64,000 nucleotides of DNA from Zophobihabitans entericus (GCF_011745665.1 NZ_CP050253.1:2331418-2395417); one strand, 5' to 3'; counted from the first letter of the stretch, positions 1-10,581 are shown. Numbers and translations: made by a program. Notes: generated by a model from the letters alone, not told the origin.

Positions 1-3000
1 TCTCGACTTGTTTAGCTATCTCTACCACTGATTCATTAATATGTCCTTTGACATAAGACAACAGCTGTTCAAACTCTTCATTATTCCAGACTAAACCCCC
101 ATGAGATTTAATCAGTTGTTCAATACCACAAATAATACAATCATCAATCAGATCTAAAACAGAGCCAAAAGTATTAAAATATAGGCCTAGTTTAGCTTTA
201 TTTGGTAACTTTTCATGTAGATATTTCACTGGTGATGGAATATTTAATAACAGTAAACGGCGTAATCCGATTAACGCTAAGCGTTGCTGTTCTGACTCTG
301 AATCAACCAGTTTGATACTTACACTTTGATTATCATCAACTAACGCCGGATAAGCTTTAATGGTATATTGACCACGCTTACTTTCATAAGATTTTGGTAA
401 CTGGCCAAAGTCCCATTCTGTAATATTCCGCTTCTCAATTTGTTCACTTTTTGTCGTTTTAGAAAGTGTTTGCTGAACTTTATCTTTTAGATCAGTTTTT
501 AAAGATTGCAGATCTTTACTTTCCTGTAGTTTACGATCGTTTTGATCCAACACTCTAAAAGTCATTTTAAGATGATCCGGAATCTGATCCCATTGCCACA
601 TTTCCCGATCGATTGTGACACCACTCATTCGTCGAAACTCACACTCTAAAGATTCAAGTAATGGCATACCGAGTGGCTCTGCCCGGGATAAAAATGCTTC
701 AGCATAATTAGGAGCTGGGACAAAATGACGCCTTATTGGTTTTGGCAAAGATTTAATTAAAGCGATAATTAATTCTTGTCTAAGCCCCGGAATTTGCCAG
801 TCAAAACCTTGTTCACTAACCTGATTTAACACTGCAACTGGAATATGAACTGTTACACCATCAGCCTCATTACCCGGTTCGAACTGATAAGATAACGGTA
901 ATTTTAAGTTATTTTGCTGCCAAGAGTCTGGATAATCTAGCTGACTTACCTTACCTGCTGATTCCTTAATTAACATACTTTTTTCAAAGTTTAATAAATC
1001 AGGTTGTGATCTTTCTGTCTTTTTCCACCAGTTATCAAAGTGTCTGGCAGATACAATATCCACAGGTAGACGTTTATCATAAAACTGATATAAAACCTCA
1101 TCATCAACTAAAATATCCCGGCGTCTGGATTTATGTTCTAGATCTTCAACATCATCCATTAACTGACGATTTTTCTGGAAGAAAGCATGTTTAGTTTGCC
1201 AGTCACCTTCAACCAAAGCATGACGAATAAAGAGTTCACGGCTAATAATGGGATCTATTGGTGCATAATTAACCGAACGTTGATTCACAATAGGTAAGCC
1301 AAATAGTGTGACTTTCTCGTTTGCCAGCGTAGTGCCCTGCGATTTAGCCCAATGAGGTTCACTATAACTATGTTTAATTAAGTGCTCAGCGAGTGGTTCA
1401 ATCCATTCAGGATCAATCTGTGCAGCGATGCGCCCCCAAAGTTTTGAGGTTTCTACCAGTTCAGCAACCACACACCATTTAGGTGGTTTTTTAAATAACC
1501 CTGAATTTGGGAAAATAGAGAATTTAATATTACGTGCACCGGTATATTCATGCTTTTCTAAATCTTTCAGACCAATATGAGATAAAAGTCCACTAAGTAA
1601 AGAGCAGTGGATTGCCCGATAATCAGCAGCAACACTATTTACCGGAAATTTAAGTTCTTTAATCACTTGTCTTAGCTGGGTATAAACATCTTGCCACTCT
1701 CTGACGCGTAAATAGTTCAGATAGTCCTGCTTACATAATTTACGGAACTGACTGGCTGATAATGCTTCTTGTTGCTCCTTAATATAATTCCAGAGATTAA
1801 CAAAAGTGACAAAATCAGACTCTTTATCTAAAAAACGACGATGTTTTTCATCGGAAGCCTGTTGTTTTTCTAAAGGACGTTCTCTTGGATCCTGAATAGA
1901 TAAAGCGGCAGTGATGATCATAATTTCTTTAATACAGCCCTGCTTTCTGGCTTCTACTACCATTCTGGCCAGACGAGGATCTATCGGCAACTGTGCCAAA
2001 GTTTGACCAATTTGAGTCAAATGATACTGGCTTTGTTTTTGGTAGATAGCACCAAGTTCTTCCAATAAACGAATACCATCCTGAATATTACGTTTATCCG
2101 GCGCTTCAACAAAAGGAAACGCAGCAATATCACCAAGTCCGAGTGAGGTCATCTGTAAAATAACAGAGGCCAGATTGGTTCTTAAAATTTCTGGCGCAGT
2201 AAATTCATCACGCGAGAGAAAATCTTGTTCATCATAAAGACGAATACAAATACCATCAGATGTCCGCCCACAGCGACCTTTACGCTGATTAGCTGATGCC
2301 TGAGAAATTGGCTCAATAGGTAAACGCTGAACTTTGGTACGAAAACTATAACGGCTAATTCTGGCTAGTCCCGGATCAATCACATATTTAATACCAGGAA
2401 CAGTCAGTGACGTTTCTGCAACATTGGTTGCCAGAATAATTCGTCGTCCAGCATGAGACTGGAAAATTCGATTTTGTTCTGCGGCTGATAGACGTGCATA
2501 TAAAGGTAATACTTCAGTATGTAATAAATTTAAGCGATTTAACGCATCAGCCACATCACGAATTTCCCGCTCGCCAGTTAAGAAGATTAGAATATCACCT
2601 TTAGTCTCATACGAGAGCTCATCAATTGCCTGAATGATGCCCTGTAATTGATCTCCTTCGTCTTCACTATTGTCAGTTAAAGGACGATAACGCACTTCTA
2701 CTGGATAAGTTCGACCAGAAACTTCGATCATCGGTGCATTATTAAAATGTTTTGAGAAACGTTCAGGATCAATGGTCGCTGAAGTAATGATCACTTTTAG
2801 ATCTGGACGTTTTGGCAGGATCTGCTTTAAATATCCCAGAATAAAATCGATATTAAGGCTACGTTCATGGGCTTCATCGATAATAATTGTGTCATATTGC
2901 ATTAGCAGTCGATCTTGCTGAATTTCTGCCAGCAAGATACCGTCAGTCATGAGTTTAATTAAGGTATTTTCACTCACCTGATCACTAAAACGAACTTTAT

Positions 3001-3451
3001 AACCAACAGCTGAACCTATTTCAGTCTTTAATTCTTCTGCAATACGACTGGCTACTGATCTCGCTGCCAGACGCCTTGGTTGAGTATGACCAATATAACC
3101 GGCGATGCCTCTGCCAAGTTCTAAACAGATTTTAGGAATCTGAGTCGTTTTACCAGAACCTGTTTCACCAGCAATAATAACAACCTGGTTATCGCGAATC
3201 GCTTCATAAATAGCTTGTTTCTTTTCTGCTACAGGTAAATTGTCAGGATAGACAATAGCCGGACAGGATAATTTTTTTTGTTGATAACGAGACAGTGCGT
3301 CAATCACTTTTTGTTCTACTTGTGATAAAGCTTCAGGCGTTATAGTCCCCTGCTTTTTCAGTGATAACAGTTGACGACTCAATTTGAGTTTATCGCTAAG
3401 ACAAACTTTATCCAATTGATTAAATAGGTGCTTTAATTGTTGCTGTGACAT
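1..3451 (-). CDS. hrpA: ATP-dependent RNA helicase HrpA (3' end outside window)
   Basis: DEAH-box RNA helicase. In enterobacteria HrpA acts on mRNA processing and rescues collided or stalled ribosomes. Visible motifs: Walker A GETGSGKT at about residues 95-102, DEAH at 192-195 (bases 2867-2878), and motif VI QRKGRCGR at about 389-396. 1150 codons are present from the ATG at 3449-3451; the family is about 1300 residues, so roughly 150 C-terminal residues lie left of the window. I saw no internal stop in the parts I translated. The gene is transcribed divergently from the HslJ-like lipoprotein gene across a 106-bp gap. The helicase core is clear; the paralogue HrpB is unlikely because of the length and the long C-terminal region. 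Confidence 0.93.
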   Translation of the reverse strand, partial: MSQQQLKHLFNQLDKVCLSDKLKLSRQLLSLKKQGTITPEALSQVEQKVIDALSRYQQKKLSCPAIVYPDNLPVAEKKQAIYEAIRDNQVVIIAGETGSGKTTQIPKICLELGRGIAGYIGHTQPRRLAARSVASRIAEELKTEIGSAVGYKVRFSDQVSENTLIKLMTDGILLAEIQQDRLLMQYDTIIIDEAHERSLNIDFILGYLKQILPKRPDLKVIITSATIDPERFSKHFNNAPMIEVSGRTYPVEVRYRPLTDNSEDEGDQLQGIIQAIDELSYETKGDILIFLTGEREIRDVADALNRLNLLHTEVLPLYARLSAAEQNRIFQSHAGRRIILATNVAETSLTVPGIKYVIDPGLARISRYSFRTKVQRLPIEPISQASANQRKGRCGRTSDGICIRLYDEQDFLSRDEFTAPEILRTNLASVILQMTSLGLGDIAAFPFVEAPDKRNIQDGIRLLEELGAIYQKQSQYHLTQIGQTLAQLPIDPRLARMVVEARKQGCIKEIMIITAALSIQDPRERPLEKQQASDEKHRRFLDKESDFVTFVNLWNYIKEQQEALSASQFRKLCKQDYLNYLRVREWQDVYTQLRQVIKELKFPVNSVAADYRAIHCSLLSGLLSHIGLKDLEKHEYTGARNIKFSIFPNSGLFKKPPKWCVVAELVETSKLWGRIAAQIDPEWIEPLAEHLIKHSYSEPHWAKSQGTTLANEKVTLFGLPIVNQRSVNYAPIDPIISRELFIRHALVEGDWQTKHAFFQKNRQLMDDVEDLEHKSRRRDILVDDEVLYQFYDKRLPVDIVSARHFDNWWKKTERSQPDLLNFEKSMLIKESAGKVSQLDYPDSWQQNNLKLPLSYQFEPGNEADGVTVHIPVAVLNQVSEQGFDWQIPGLRQELIIALIKSLPKPIRRHFVPAPNYAEAFLSRAEPLGMPLLESLECEFRRMSGVTIDREMWQWDQIPDHLKMTFRVLDQNDRKLQESKDLQSLKTDLKDKVQQTLSKTTKSEQIEKRNITEWDFGQLPKSYESKRGQYTIKAYPALVDDNQSVSIKLVDSESEQQRLALIGLRRLLLLNIPSPVKYLHEKLPNKAKLGLYFNTFGSVLDLIDDCIICGIEQLIKSHGGLVWNNEEFEQLLSYVKGHINESVVEIAKQVE

Positions 3452-3557
3452 GATTTTAATAGAAATTATGTTATATACTGGTTTTGGATTCCGTTATTCG
3501 TTAGAATATTAGTAACTAACCCATCATTTTATTTCATTATATAACAAAGGAGTGACT

Positions 3558-3986
3558 ATGAAAAAACTTATTGTTTTAATTGCAGGAGCGGCAATGTTAG
3601 CAGGATTAGCAGGTTGTGACTCAACATCAGAAAAGACAGCAACAACTGAAGACCTTTTACATCATCGTTTTGTGTTAATTCAGGAAAATGGTAAAGAAGT
3701 GCCAGCTGATAAACAAGCTTATATCGAATTTGGTGAAGGCTTAATGATCAATGGTAAAATGTGTAACCGTTTCTTTGGTAAAACGACCTTAACTGACGGT
3801 GTACTAACCAGCCCGGGAATTGCTTCAACCAAAATGTTGTGTGCTGACGAGCAACTAAATGCTCTTGACTCAACTATTGGCCAAATCTTTAAAGATGGTG
3901 CTAAAGCAACATTATCAGATAAAAACCTAACTTTAACTTCAGGCACAACAACTTTAGTTTATAAGTTAAGTGATTTAGTGAACTAA
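3558..3986 (+). CDS. hslJ: HslJ-like META-domain lipoprotein
   Basis: 142-residue precursor with a lipoprotein signal: basic MKK start, hydrophobic stretch and lipobox LAGC with Cys at about residue 20. The mature part is a META/HslJ domain, recognised from the segments FVLIQENGKEV, MCNRFFG and STKMLC. In E. coli HslJ is a heat-inducible protein linked to novobiocin resistance; a role in envelope stress is inferred. The ATG at 3558 is chosen over an in-frame GTG at 3552 because AAAGGAG ends 6 nt before it. The gene is monocistronic and followed by an intrinsic terminator. Confidence 0.85.
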   Translation: MKKLIVLIAGAAMLAGLAGCDSTSEKTATTEDLLHHRFVLIQENGKEVPADKQAYIEFGEGLMINGKMCNRFFGKTTLTDGVLTSPGIASTKMLCADEQLNALDSTIGQIFKDGAKATLSDKNLTLTSGTTTLVYKLSDLVN

Positions 3987-4010
3987 TTTTTTAGTTTATT
4001 TAAGATTGAA

Positions 4011-4040
4011 AAGGCCAATTTAGATTGGCCTTTTTTATTT
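4011..4040 (+). terminator. Intrinsic terminator after hslJ
   Basis: AAGGCCAAT and ATTGGCCTT flank a short loop, followed by a T-rich run (TTTTTTATTTTT). It lies 25 nt after the lipoprotein stop codon. Confidence 0.85.
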
Positions 4041-4222
4041 TTGATGTGGATTTTAGCGGGGAGTACGCCCCGCTGGCGTGATTTTTTCGGGTATTGTATG
4101 GTTGAGGACGAACTGCGCTACCATGAGTAACCACTTTTTTATGTTTGTTATTAGCATGGGTGTCAGGGCGGACTGCGCCGCCCTGGCGCAATGTTTCTGG
4201 TGATGTTGCCTGTTCCGTGGGT

Positions 4223-4295
4223 TTGATGGCTGACCATACCATAGAGGTGCCCGCTCGGGGACTCGCTAAGACCTCTAAAGTATGGTTTCCATCAA
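4223..4295 (+). repeat. 73-nt palindromic intergenic repeat, copy A
   Basis: Copy A of a six-member family (others at 4496, 11647, 12763, 16181 and 16572). The ends are TTGATGG and CCATCAA. Inside, ACCATAC/GTATGGT and AGAGGT/ACCTCT pair around a conserved loop CTCGGGGACTCGCTAAG. Just upstream is TCCGTGGGT, shared with the other copies. A GC hairpin at 4056-4073 (GCGGGG/CCCCGC) and another at 4164-4185 (CAGGGCGG/CCGCCCTG) belong to the wider element (about 4050-4310); the second also occurs before copy D. No ORF fits. Nothing else but AT-rich DNA is visible between 4041 and the pykF leader, apart from copy B and the tandem repeat. Confidence 0.85.
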
Positions 4296-4370
4296 TCAAA
4301 GCGTCGGTGACTTCTCAAAATAGTTTCCAATATCAAAAAACCACTATCTAAAAGAATTTGGATAAAAAAA

Positions 4371-4418
4371 TTCTTAAATTCTTAAATTCTTAAATTCTTA
4401 AATTCTTAAATTCTTAAA
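4371..4418 (+). repeat. Six tandem copies of an 8-bp unit
   Basis: TTCTTAAA is repeated six times without error, in a gap with no gene. It lies between repeat copies A and B and is a candidate length-variable microsatellite. Confidence 0.95.
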
Positions 4419-4495
4419 AGAATGTATTTTCTCTGTCTTGAATGTCAACTGAATAAGGTGTTATGTCTTTCTTAGTTAAGTATCAGATGCCGTGA

Positions 4496-4568
4496 TTGAT
4501 GGAGAGCGTACCTCATAGGTCTTAGCGAGTCCTCGAGCGGGTGCCTATGGGGTGCGGTAGGCCATCAA
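4496..4568 (-). repeat. 73-nt palindromic intergenic repeat, copy B
   Basis: Copy B lies in inverse orientation to copy A, 200 nt away. On the minus strand it begins TTGATGGCCTACC and ends TCTCCATCAA, with CCCCATAGG pairing CCTATGAGG. An accompanying CATCCCC/GGGGATG hairpin (4604-4617) corresponds to the GC module of the other copies. Copies A and B form a convergent pair, as do E and F. Confidence 0.85.
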
Positions 4569-4823
4569 GTCGCACTGAAATTTGCAATCACATTCTAAAA
4601 AACATCCCCGGGGGATGTATCCCCCGCGCACACCAAGCTGATAATCACACCCTAAAAAACATACACACCAGCAGAATGTACTCCCCACCCAGACCCCAAG
4701 CTAATACATATACCATTTTTATCATTCATTTAAAATTGTTTATCTTACAAACAACCAATTGATTTATATTTAAAAAAATATACTTCTTTCATATAAAAAA
4801 TAATAACCTTTATAATAAAAACC

Positions 4824-4852
4824 TTTATTTAAAAGCGGGATAGGACTATAAT
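4824..4852 (+). promoter_or_regulatory. Candidate promoter for pykF leader or small RNA
   Basis: TATAAT at 4847-4852 is preceded at 17-bp spacing by TTTATT (4824-4829), a weak -35. Transcription would start near 4859, about 185 nt before pykF, and run into the hairpin at 4981-4998. Assigned from sequence match only. Confidence 0.5.
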
Positions 4853-4980
4853 GAAACCGTATCCAGAACCCCCATTTAGTGAGTTAAGAACCTTGAATAT
4901 AAACGTTTCTTCCTTACATAAGATAAATTGCAACAACCTAAAAAACTTAGGTCGATCCCTAGATCAACCTTAAAATCATA

Positions 4981-5010
4981 CCAATGCCCAGGCATTGGTT
5001 TTTTTATTTT
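4981..5010 (+). terminator. Terminator-like hairpin inside the pykF leader
   Basis: CCAATGCC and GGCATTGG pair perfectly around a CA loop and are followed by nine T, then ATTTTT. It is a textbook intrinsic terminator yet sits 33 nt upstream of the pykF ATG on the same strand. It either ends a roughly 140-nt small RNA from the promoter near 4850 or acts as an attenuator for pykF. Confidence 0.75.
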
Positions 5011-5042
5011 TAATAAACTTAAACCGGAACTAAGATATTATT

Positions 5043-6458
5043 ATGAAAAAGACGAAAATTGTTTGTACTATTGGACCGAAGACAGAATCCAAAGAAATGT
5101 TAACAAAACTGCTTGCTGCAGGCATGAACGTAATGCGTCTTAATTTCTCTCATGGCGACTATCAAGAACATGGTCAACGTATCCAAAATCTGCGTGATGT
5201 AATTCAAGAAACTGGTCGTAAAGCGGCTATTCTACTCGATACTAAAGGTCCTGAAATCAGAACTATTAAACTTGAAGGTGGCAACGATGTTTCATTAGTT
5301 GCAGGTCAAACTTTCACTTTAACAACTGATAGCTCAGTGGTTGGTAATCAGGAACGCGTTGCTGTTACTTACAAAGGCTTAACTCAGGATTTACAAGTTG
5401 GTAATCGTGTTCTTATCGATGATGGTCTAATCGCGATGGAAGTTAAAGAGATCAAAGGTAACGATGTTATCTGTACTGTTCTTAATAACGGTGATCTTGG
5501 TGAAAATAAAGGTGTTAACTTACCGGGTGTTTCTATTCAACTTCCTGCTCTTGCTGAAAAAGATAAACAAGATCTTATCTTTGGTTGTGAGCAAGGTGTT
5601 GATTTCATCGCGGCATCGTTTATCCGTAAACGTTCTGACGTTGAAGAAATCCGCGCTCATTTAAAAGCTCATGGTGGCGAAAACATTCAAATTATTTCTA
5701 AGATTGAGAATCAGGAAGGTTTAGATAACTTTGATGAAATTCTTGAAGCTTCTGACGGTATCATGGTTGCTCGTGGTGACCTTGGTGTTGAAATCCCGGT
5801 AGAAGAAGTTATTTTTGCACAAAAAATGATGATTCAAAAATGTAATCGTGCATCAAAACCTGTTATCACTGCAACTCAAATGCTTGATTCAATGATTAAA
5901 AACCCACGCCCTACTCGCGCAGAAGCTGGCGACGTGGCAAATGCGATCCTTGATGGTACAGATGCAGTAATGTTATCTGGTGAAAGTGCTAAAGGTAAAT
6001 ATCCTTTAGAATCTGTTTCTGTAATGGCAACAATTTGTAGTCGTACAGACAATGTCATGCCAGCTTCACTTGAATTACTTCATAAACCAACTGAGAAACT
6101 ACGTATTACTGCTGCTGTTTGTTGTGGTGCTGTTGAAATTGCTGAACGCTTAAATTCACCACTTATCATTGTTGCAACACGTAGTGGTAAGTCAGCGAAA
6201 GAAGTTCGTCATTACTTCCCAACTGCTCGTATTGTAGCATTAACATCTAATCCAAAAACAGCAAATCAACTAATCTTAACTAAAGGTGTTGAGCCAAGTT
6301 TAATTGACCCGATTAACTCGACTGATGACTTCTACCGTTTAGGTAAAGAAATCGCGTTAAGTAAAGGTCTGGCTAAACCAGGTGATACTGTTGTTATGGT
6401 TTCTGGTGCTCTTGTACCAAGTGGAACAACCAATACTACATCGGTACATCGTCTGTAA
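5043..6458 (+). CDS. pykF: Pyruvate kinase I
   Basis: Converts phosphoenolpyruvate and ADP to pyruvate and ATP, the last step of glycolysis, in the cytoplasm. 471 residues, matching the E. coli PykF length. Visible: N-terminal [15 protein letters not shown], the substrate loop [10 protein letters not shown], the active-site segment with ISKIENQEG, and TATQMLDSM, which is the pyruvate kinase signature region. The start ATG follows a poor SD. The gene stands alone, with a terminator-like hairpin before it and a terminator after it, so leader-level regulation is possible. Confidence 0.97.
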   Translation: MKKTKIVCTIGPKTESKEMLTKLLAAGMNVMRLNFSHGDYQEHGQRIQNLRDVIQETGRKAAILLDTKGPEIRTIKLEGGNDVSLVAGQTFTLTTDSSVVGNQERVAVTYKGLTQDLQVGNRVLIDDGLIAMEVKEIKGNDVICTVLNNGDLGENKGVNLPGVSIQLPALAEKDKQDLIFGCEQGVDFIAASFIRKRSDVEEIRAHLKAHGGENIQIISKIENQEGLDNFDEILEASDGIMVARGDLGVEIPVEEVIFAQKMMIQKCNRASKPVITATQMLDSMIKNPRPTRAEAGDVANAILDGTDAVMLSGESAKGKYPLESVSVMATICSRTDNVMPASLELLHKPTEKLRITAAVCCGAVEIAERLNSPLIIVATRSGKSAKEVRHYFPTARIVALTSNPKTANQLILTKGVEPSLIDPINSTDDFYRLGKEIALSKGLAKPGDTVVMVSGALVPSGTTNTTSVHRL

Positions 6459-6486
6459 CAGACATATGCTTTTTACTAAAGATGAT

Positions 6487-6520
6487 AAAAACCAGCAAAA
6501 TTGCTGGTTTTTTATTTTTT
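6487..6520 (+). terminator. Intrinsic terminator after pykF
   Basis: AAACCAGCAA and TTGCTGGTTT pair around AA and are followed by TTTTATTTTTT. Confidence 0.9.
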
Positions 6521-6606
6521 CTTTATTTAAAAAAGGTATACTGGACAAACTATTGAACTATTTTAAGTTACTTTCATATTTTCACTGATGTAAGGTAGAT
6601 CTGGCA

Positions 6607-8667
6607 ATGAATCAAGAGAATGTTTACCTCAAAAAGGAACTGAGCTGGTTAGCATTTAATGAACGAGTGTTGCAAGAGTCGGCAGATCAAAGCACGCCTT
6701 TAATTGAGCGTATTCGCTTTTTAGGAATTTATGCCAATAATCTGGATGAGTTTTATAAAGTTCAGTTTGCTGATTTAAAACGTACAGTCCTGATCAATCA
6801 GGAACAAGGTAATTCATCGGGTTCAAGCCAGTTACTTAAACAAGTGCAACAACGCGTTATGCAATCAGAAGTCCAGTTTGAAGCGCTATATAATGAACTT
6901 CTGCTTGAAATGGCACGTAATCAAATCTTCTTAGTCAATGAACGTCAGTTAACCTCCCATCAGGAAGAGTGGATTCGTCTCTACTTTAAGCAGAATTTAC
7001 GCCAGTATATCACCCCTATTTTGCTTGATAGTTATACCGATTTGATTCAATTTCTAAAAGATGACTTTAGTTATCTGGCAGTTGAAATTATTAATGGTAC
7101 GGAAACTAAATATGCACTGCTTGAGATTCCATCAGATAAAGTCTCCCGTTTTGTGCTATTGCCTTCTAGTGCTGCCAGTAAAAACAAATCTATTATCTTT
7201 TTAGATAATATATTACGTTACTGCTTATCAGATATTTTTAAGATTTTCTTTGATGCTACTGAGTTTAATGCTTATTCAATTAAAATTACACGTGATGCTG
7301 AATATGACATTATCTATGAACTCGATGCCAGTTTCCTTGATTTGATGTCTTTAGGTTTAAAACAGCGTTTAACCGCTGAGCCAGTACGTTTTATTTATCA
7401 AAAAAATATGCCTAAAGAGTTGATTGAGCTCCTGATGCGTAAGTTAAAAATTTCCGCTTATGATGCTATCCCGGGTGGTCGTTATCCAAATTTTAAAGAC
7501 TTAATGCACTTCCCAAGTCTGGGGCGACCTAATTTACTGAATAAGCCATTACCACCTCTTTCTTATCAACGCTTTAAGAAGTTCCGCAATGCATTTGATA
7601 CGATCAGAGAACAGGATGTGTTGCTCTATTATCCATACTACTCTTTTGAGCATGTACTGGAAATCATGCGTCAAGCCTCTTTTGACCCAAATGTCACTCA
7701 GATTCGTATCAATATTTACCGTGTAGCAAAAGATTCGCGCATAGTGAACGCTATGATTAATGCTGCTAATAATGGTAAAAAAGTAATGGTAGTTGTTGAG
7801 TTACAGGCTCGTTTTGATGAACAGGCTAACATTCACTGGGCTAAACGCCTGACAGAATCTGGTGTAAAAGTGATCTTCTCACCGACTCGTTTAAAAATTC
7901 ACGCTAAGCTATTTTTGATAGACCGCAGAGAGAATGGTGAAATAGTTCGTTATGCGCATGTTGGTTCTGGTAACTTTAATGAAAAAACCGCTCGTCTTTA
8001 TACTGACTTTTCCCTGTTGACAGCCGATCCGAATATCACGGCAGAAGTCAGAAAAGTGTTCAACTTTATTGAAGAACCTTATAAACCAGTGACGTTTGAA
8101 CATTTACTGGTTTCACCACAAAATACCCGTGATCGTCTGTATTACTTCATTCAACGTGAAATTGATAATGCTGCACAAGGCAACTACGCAGCTATTCGCT
8201 TAAAAATCAATAGCCTGACCGATCAGGGACTGATTGATAAATTATATGAAGCTTCCCGTTCTGGAGTGAAAATCCGTATCGTATGTCGTGGTATGTGTGT
8301 TTTAGTACCGGGCATTGCTGATTTAAGTGAAAATATTGTCGTCACCAGTATTGTTGACCGCTTCCTGGAACATGCCCGGGTTTATATTTTTGAAAATGGC
8401 GGAGAGCAAGATACCTATATCTCCTCCGCTGACTGGATGCCACGTAATATTGATGGCCGAATTGAAGTCGGAGTAAAAGTTGTGAATCCGGCTTTAAAGA
8501 AAGTGATTCACGATATATTTAGCATACAAACCAGCGATAACGTCAAAGCAAGAATTATTGATAAAGAATTTAGTAATAAATATGTGCAACGTGGTAATAA
8601 ACGTAAAGTACGCGCCCAGCTTGCTATCTATGATTATCTAAAACAACGAGAAAGTGACCCTAATTAA
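6607..8667 (+). CDS. ppk1: Polyphosphate kinase 1
   Basis: Polymerises the ATP gamma-phosphate into inorganic polyphosphate, reversibly, at the inner membrane. 686 residues, the usual PPK1 length. The N-terminal segment ([16 protein letters not shown]) is typical. The catalytic histidines of the two phospholipase-D-like C-terminal domains are visible: LKIHAKLF with His432 and FLEHARVY with His589. It is followed 11 nt later by ppx, so synthesis and breakdown of polyphosphate are encoded together. Confidence 0.97.
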   Translation: MNQENVYLKKELSWLAFNERVLQESADQSTPLIERIRFLGIYANNLDEFYKVQFADLKRTVLINQEQGNSSGSSQLLKQVQQRVMQSEVQFEALYNELLLEMARNQIFLVNERQLTSHQEEWIRLYFKQNLRQYITPILLDSYTDLIQFLKDDFSYLAVEIINGTETKYALLEIPSDKVSRFVLLPSSAASKNKSIIFLDNILRYCLSDIFKIFFDATEFNAYSIKITRDAEYDIIYELDASFLDLMSLGLKQRLTAEPVRFIYQKNMPKELIELLMRKLKISAYDAIPGGRYPNFKDLMHFPSLGRPNLLNKPLPPLSYQRFKKFRNAFDTIREQDVLLYYPYYSFEHVLEIMRQASFDPNVTQIRINIYRVAKDSRIVNAMINAANNGKKVMVVVELQARFDEQANIHWAKRLTESGVKVIFSPTRLKIHAKLFLIDRRENGEIVRYAHVGSGNFNEKTARLYTDFSLLTADPNITAEVRKVFNFIEEPYKPVTFEHLLVSPQNTRDRLYYFIQREIDNAAQGNYAAIRLKINSLTDQGLIDKLYEASRSGVKIRIVCRGMCVLVPGIADLSENIVVTSIVDRFLEHARVYIFENGGEQDTYISSADWMPRNIDGRIEVGVKVVNPALKKVIHDIFSIQTSDNVKARIIDKEFSNKYVQRGNKRKVRAQLAIYDYLKQRESDPN

Positions 8668-8678
8668 CTGGAGATCTA

Positions 8679-10217
8679 ATGGTTCCTCAATCTGTTCAAA
8701 ATGATACAACATTCGACGAATATGCTGTTATTGACTTAGGTTCTAATAGTTTTCATATGGTTGTGGCTCGTCACGTTAATGGTTCATTTCAAATACTTAA
8801 TCGAATCAAACAACAAGCTCGTTTAGCTGCTGGACTTAATAAAAATAAAGAGCTGGATCAGGAAAGTATTGATCGCGGAGTAGTTACACTGTCACTCTTT
8901 GCCGAACGATTAAAGAATTTTCCGCCAGAAAATGTCAAAATTGTCGGTACTCATTCCCTTCGTGTAGCAAGAAACCGTAACGAATTTTTAAAAGCTGCAG
9001 CTCAGGTATTACCCTATCCTATTGAAGTGATTTCCGGTCAGGAAGAAGCTCGTCTCATTTATTTTGGTGTGGTACAGACAGAACCGACTCATGATCTTAA
9101 ACTGGTGATTGATATTGGTGGAGGTTCGACTGAACTGGCTATGGGCACTGATATAGAACCCAATTTTGTTGATAGTCGCCCGATGGGATGTGTAACCTAT
9201 ACTCAACAATTCTTCCCGGAGCAGAAAATCACACCACAAGCCTTTAAAAGAGCAACGCTTGCTGCGGAACAACAACTGGAGAAAATTGCGCTACCGATTC
9301 AAAAATCGGGCGCTCAGATTGCTTTTGGGGCCTCAGGCACAATTAAGTGTATCTATAATATCCTGCTGGATATGGGTGTTGAAGATGGAATTATCACGAC
9401 TAAACGCTTAAATGACCTTATCTCTTACGTTTTTGAGTTTAAAACGTTTGATGAGATTAACTTCCCGTCTCTTTCTGCTGAGCGCAGACCTTTGTTTGTC
9501 GCCGGGCTAGCGATTTTAACCGGACTCTTTAATGCCTTAAAGTTAAAAGAGATGCACTATACACAAAGTGCTTTACGTGAAGGTGTTTTATATGAAATGA
9601 CGGAACAATTCAGTGAATTAAATGTTCGTCAGCGTACAGCACTTGGATTATCAGCTCAATACAGTATTGATAATAAGCATGCCAATAAAGTCGTCAACAC
9701 CACTAAACATTTATATCAACAGTGGAGTAAACAAGTTCCATCAACCTTAGCTAACCCGACGATGGAATCTATTTTATATTGGGCTGCCCTGCTGCATGAA
9801 GTAGGACTCAATATCAACTACTCTGGCATTCAAAAGCATTCAGCTTATATTTTACAAAACAGTAACATGCCCGGTTTTAATGAAGAACAACAGCTTCTGC
9901 TTGCAACTCTGGTACGTTTTCATCGTAAATCAATTAAAGTCCAAAGTATTCCTTCATTCAGCTTATTTGAGCCAAAACAGGTTGCAGCCCTAATACAGAT
10001 TCTGCGTTTAGCAGTGCTGATTAATAACCAAAGACAGCTCGATCTACCGCTTGAGGCTTTTAAACTCAGTGTTTGTGACAAAATGACTAATTGCCTTTCA
10101 CTCACAATTGATCAACAGATATCAGAACAACATGGGCTAATGTTATTAGATTTAGAGCAGGAACAAAATTACTGGGAACCGGTAAAAGACTGGCAGTTGC
10201 TTGTGAATGTTTGTTAG
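8679..10217 (+). CDS. ppx: Exopolyphosphatase
   Basis: Releases phosphate from polyphosphate ends; family members also hydrolyse pppGpp. 512 residues with the ASKHA phosphate-binding motifs VIDLGSNSFHMV near the N-terminus and VIDIGGGSTELAM in the middle, plus an HD-like C-terminal region (LHEVGL, RFHRKS). SD CTGGAG lies 9 nt before the ATG. Almost certainly co-transcribed with ppk1. Confidence 0.96.
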   Translation: MVPQSVQNDTTFDEYAVIDLGSNSFHMVVARHVNGSFQILNRIKQQARLAAGLNKNKELDQESIDRGVVTLSLFAERLKNFPPENVKIVGTHSLRVARNRNEFLKAAAQVLPYPIEVISGQEEARLIYFGVVQTEPTHDLKLVIDIGGGSTELAMGTDIEPNFVDSRPMGCVTYTQQFFPEQKITPQAFKRATLAAEQQLEKIALPIQKSGAQIAFGASGTIKCIYNILLDMGVEDGIITTKRLNDLISYVFEFKTFDEINFPSLSAERRPLFVAGLAILTGLFNALKLKEMHYTQSALREGVLYEMTEQFSELNVRQRTALGLSAQYSIDNKHANKVVNTTKHLYQQWSKQVPSTLANPTMESILYWAALLHEVGLNINYSGIQKHSAYILQNSNMPGFNEEQQLLLATLVRFHRKSIKVQSIPSFSLFEPKQVAALIQILRLAVLINNQRQLDLPLEAFKLSVCDKMTNCLSLTIDQQISEQHGLMLLDLEQEQNYWEPVKDWQLLVNVC

Positions 10218-10256
10218 TAGTTCTGATATAATTCCAAATAATTATTTAAGGTAAAA

Positions 10257-10472
10257 ATGCTGATTATTAAAGGGTTATTTCTAGGATTACTTTGTGGCGC
10301 CCCTCTTCATATCATTTTAATCACTTTTGTTGGGATTAAATATGATAAAGACCTCCCCCTTTAATTTTTGCTTTTTTTATCAGCCTTATGATAGCCTCTA
10401 TTCCTTTTGGGATGGGAGCTAGTTAATTCTCCTAAATGGCATAAAAAAATATTAGAGGCCTATGTTTTTTGA
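10257..10472 (+). pseudogene. Decayed small membrane-protein gene
   Basis: After AAGG (an SD), an ATG at 10257 opens MLIIKGLFLGLLCG, a hydrophobic helix that stops after 35 codons. Shifting frame at the C5 run before the stop continues into a second hydrophobic helix (LIFAFFISLMIASIPFGMG). A second shift gives a polar tail (NSPKWHKKILEAYVF) ending at 10472. Three consecutive sensible frames suggest one two-helix membrane protein with two frameshifts. No family recognised; genuinely separate small ORFs cannot be excluded. Confidence 0.4.
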
Positions 10473-10581
10473 AAAAGAATAATCGGGTATGTCATGATTA
10501 AAGAATTAAACAATAAATCAAGTATGAGCATAATTAGTACAATGAGAAAACGATCCTGAAAGACTGGAGTCATAATATTTA

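Noticed and set aside
1006..1194. 62-codon plus-strand ORF
   Set aside because: Antisense to the well-supported hrpA coding region; no SD and no family.
4000..4762. Short ORFs on both strands in the hslJ-pykF gap
   Set aside because: They run through the palindromic repeat copies A and B; the composition reflects the repeat rather than a protein, and none has an SD.
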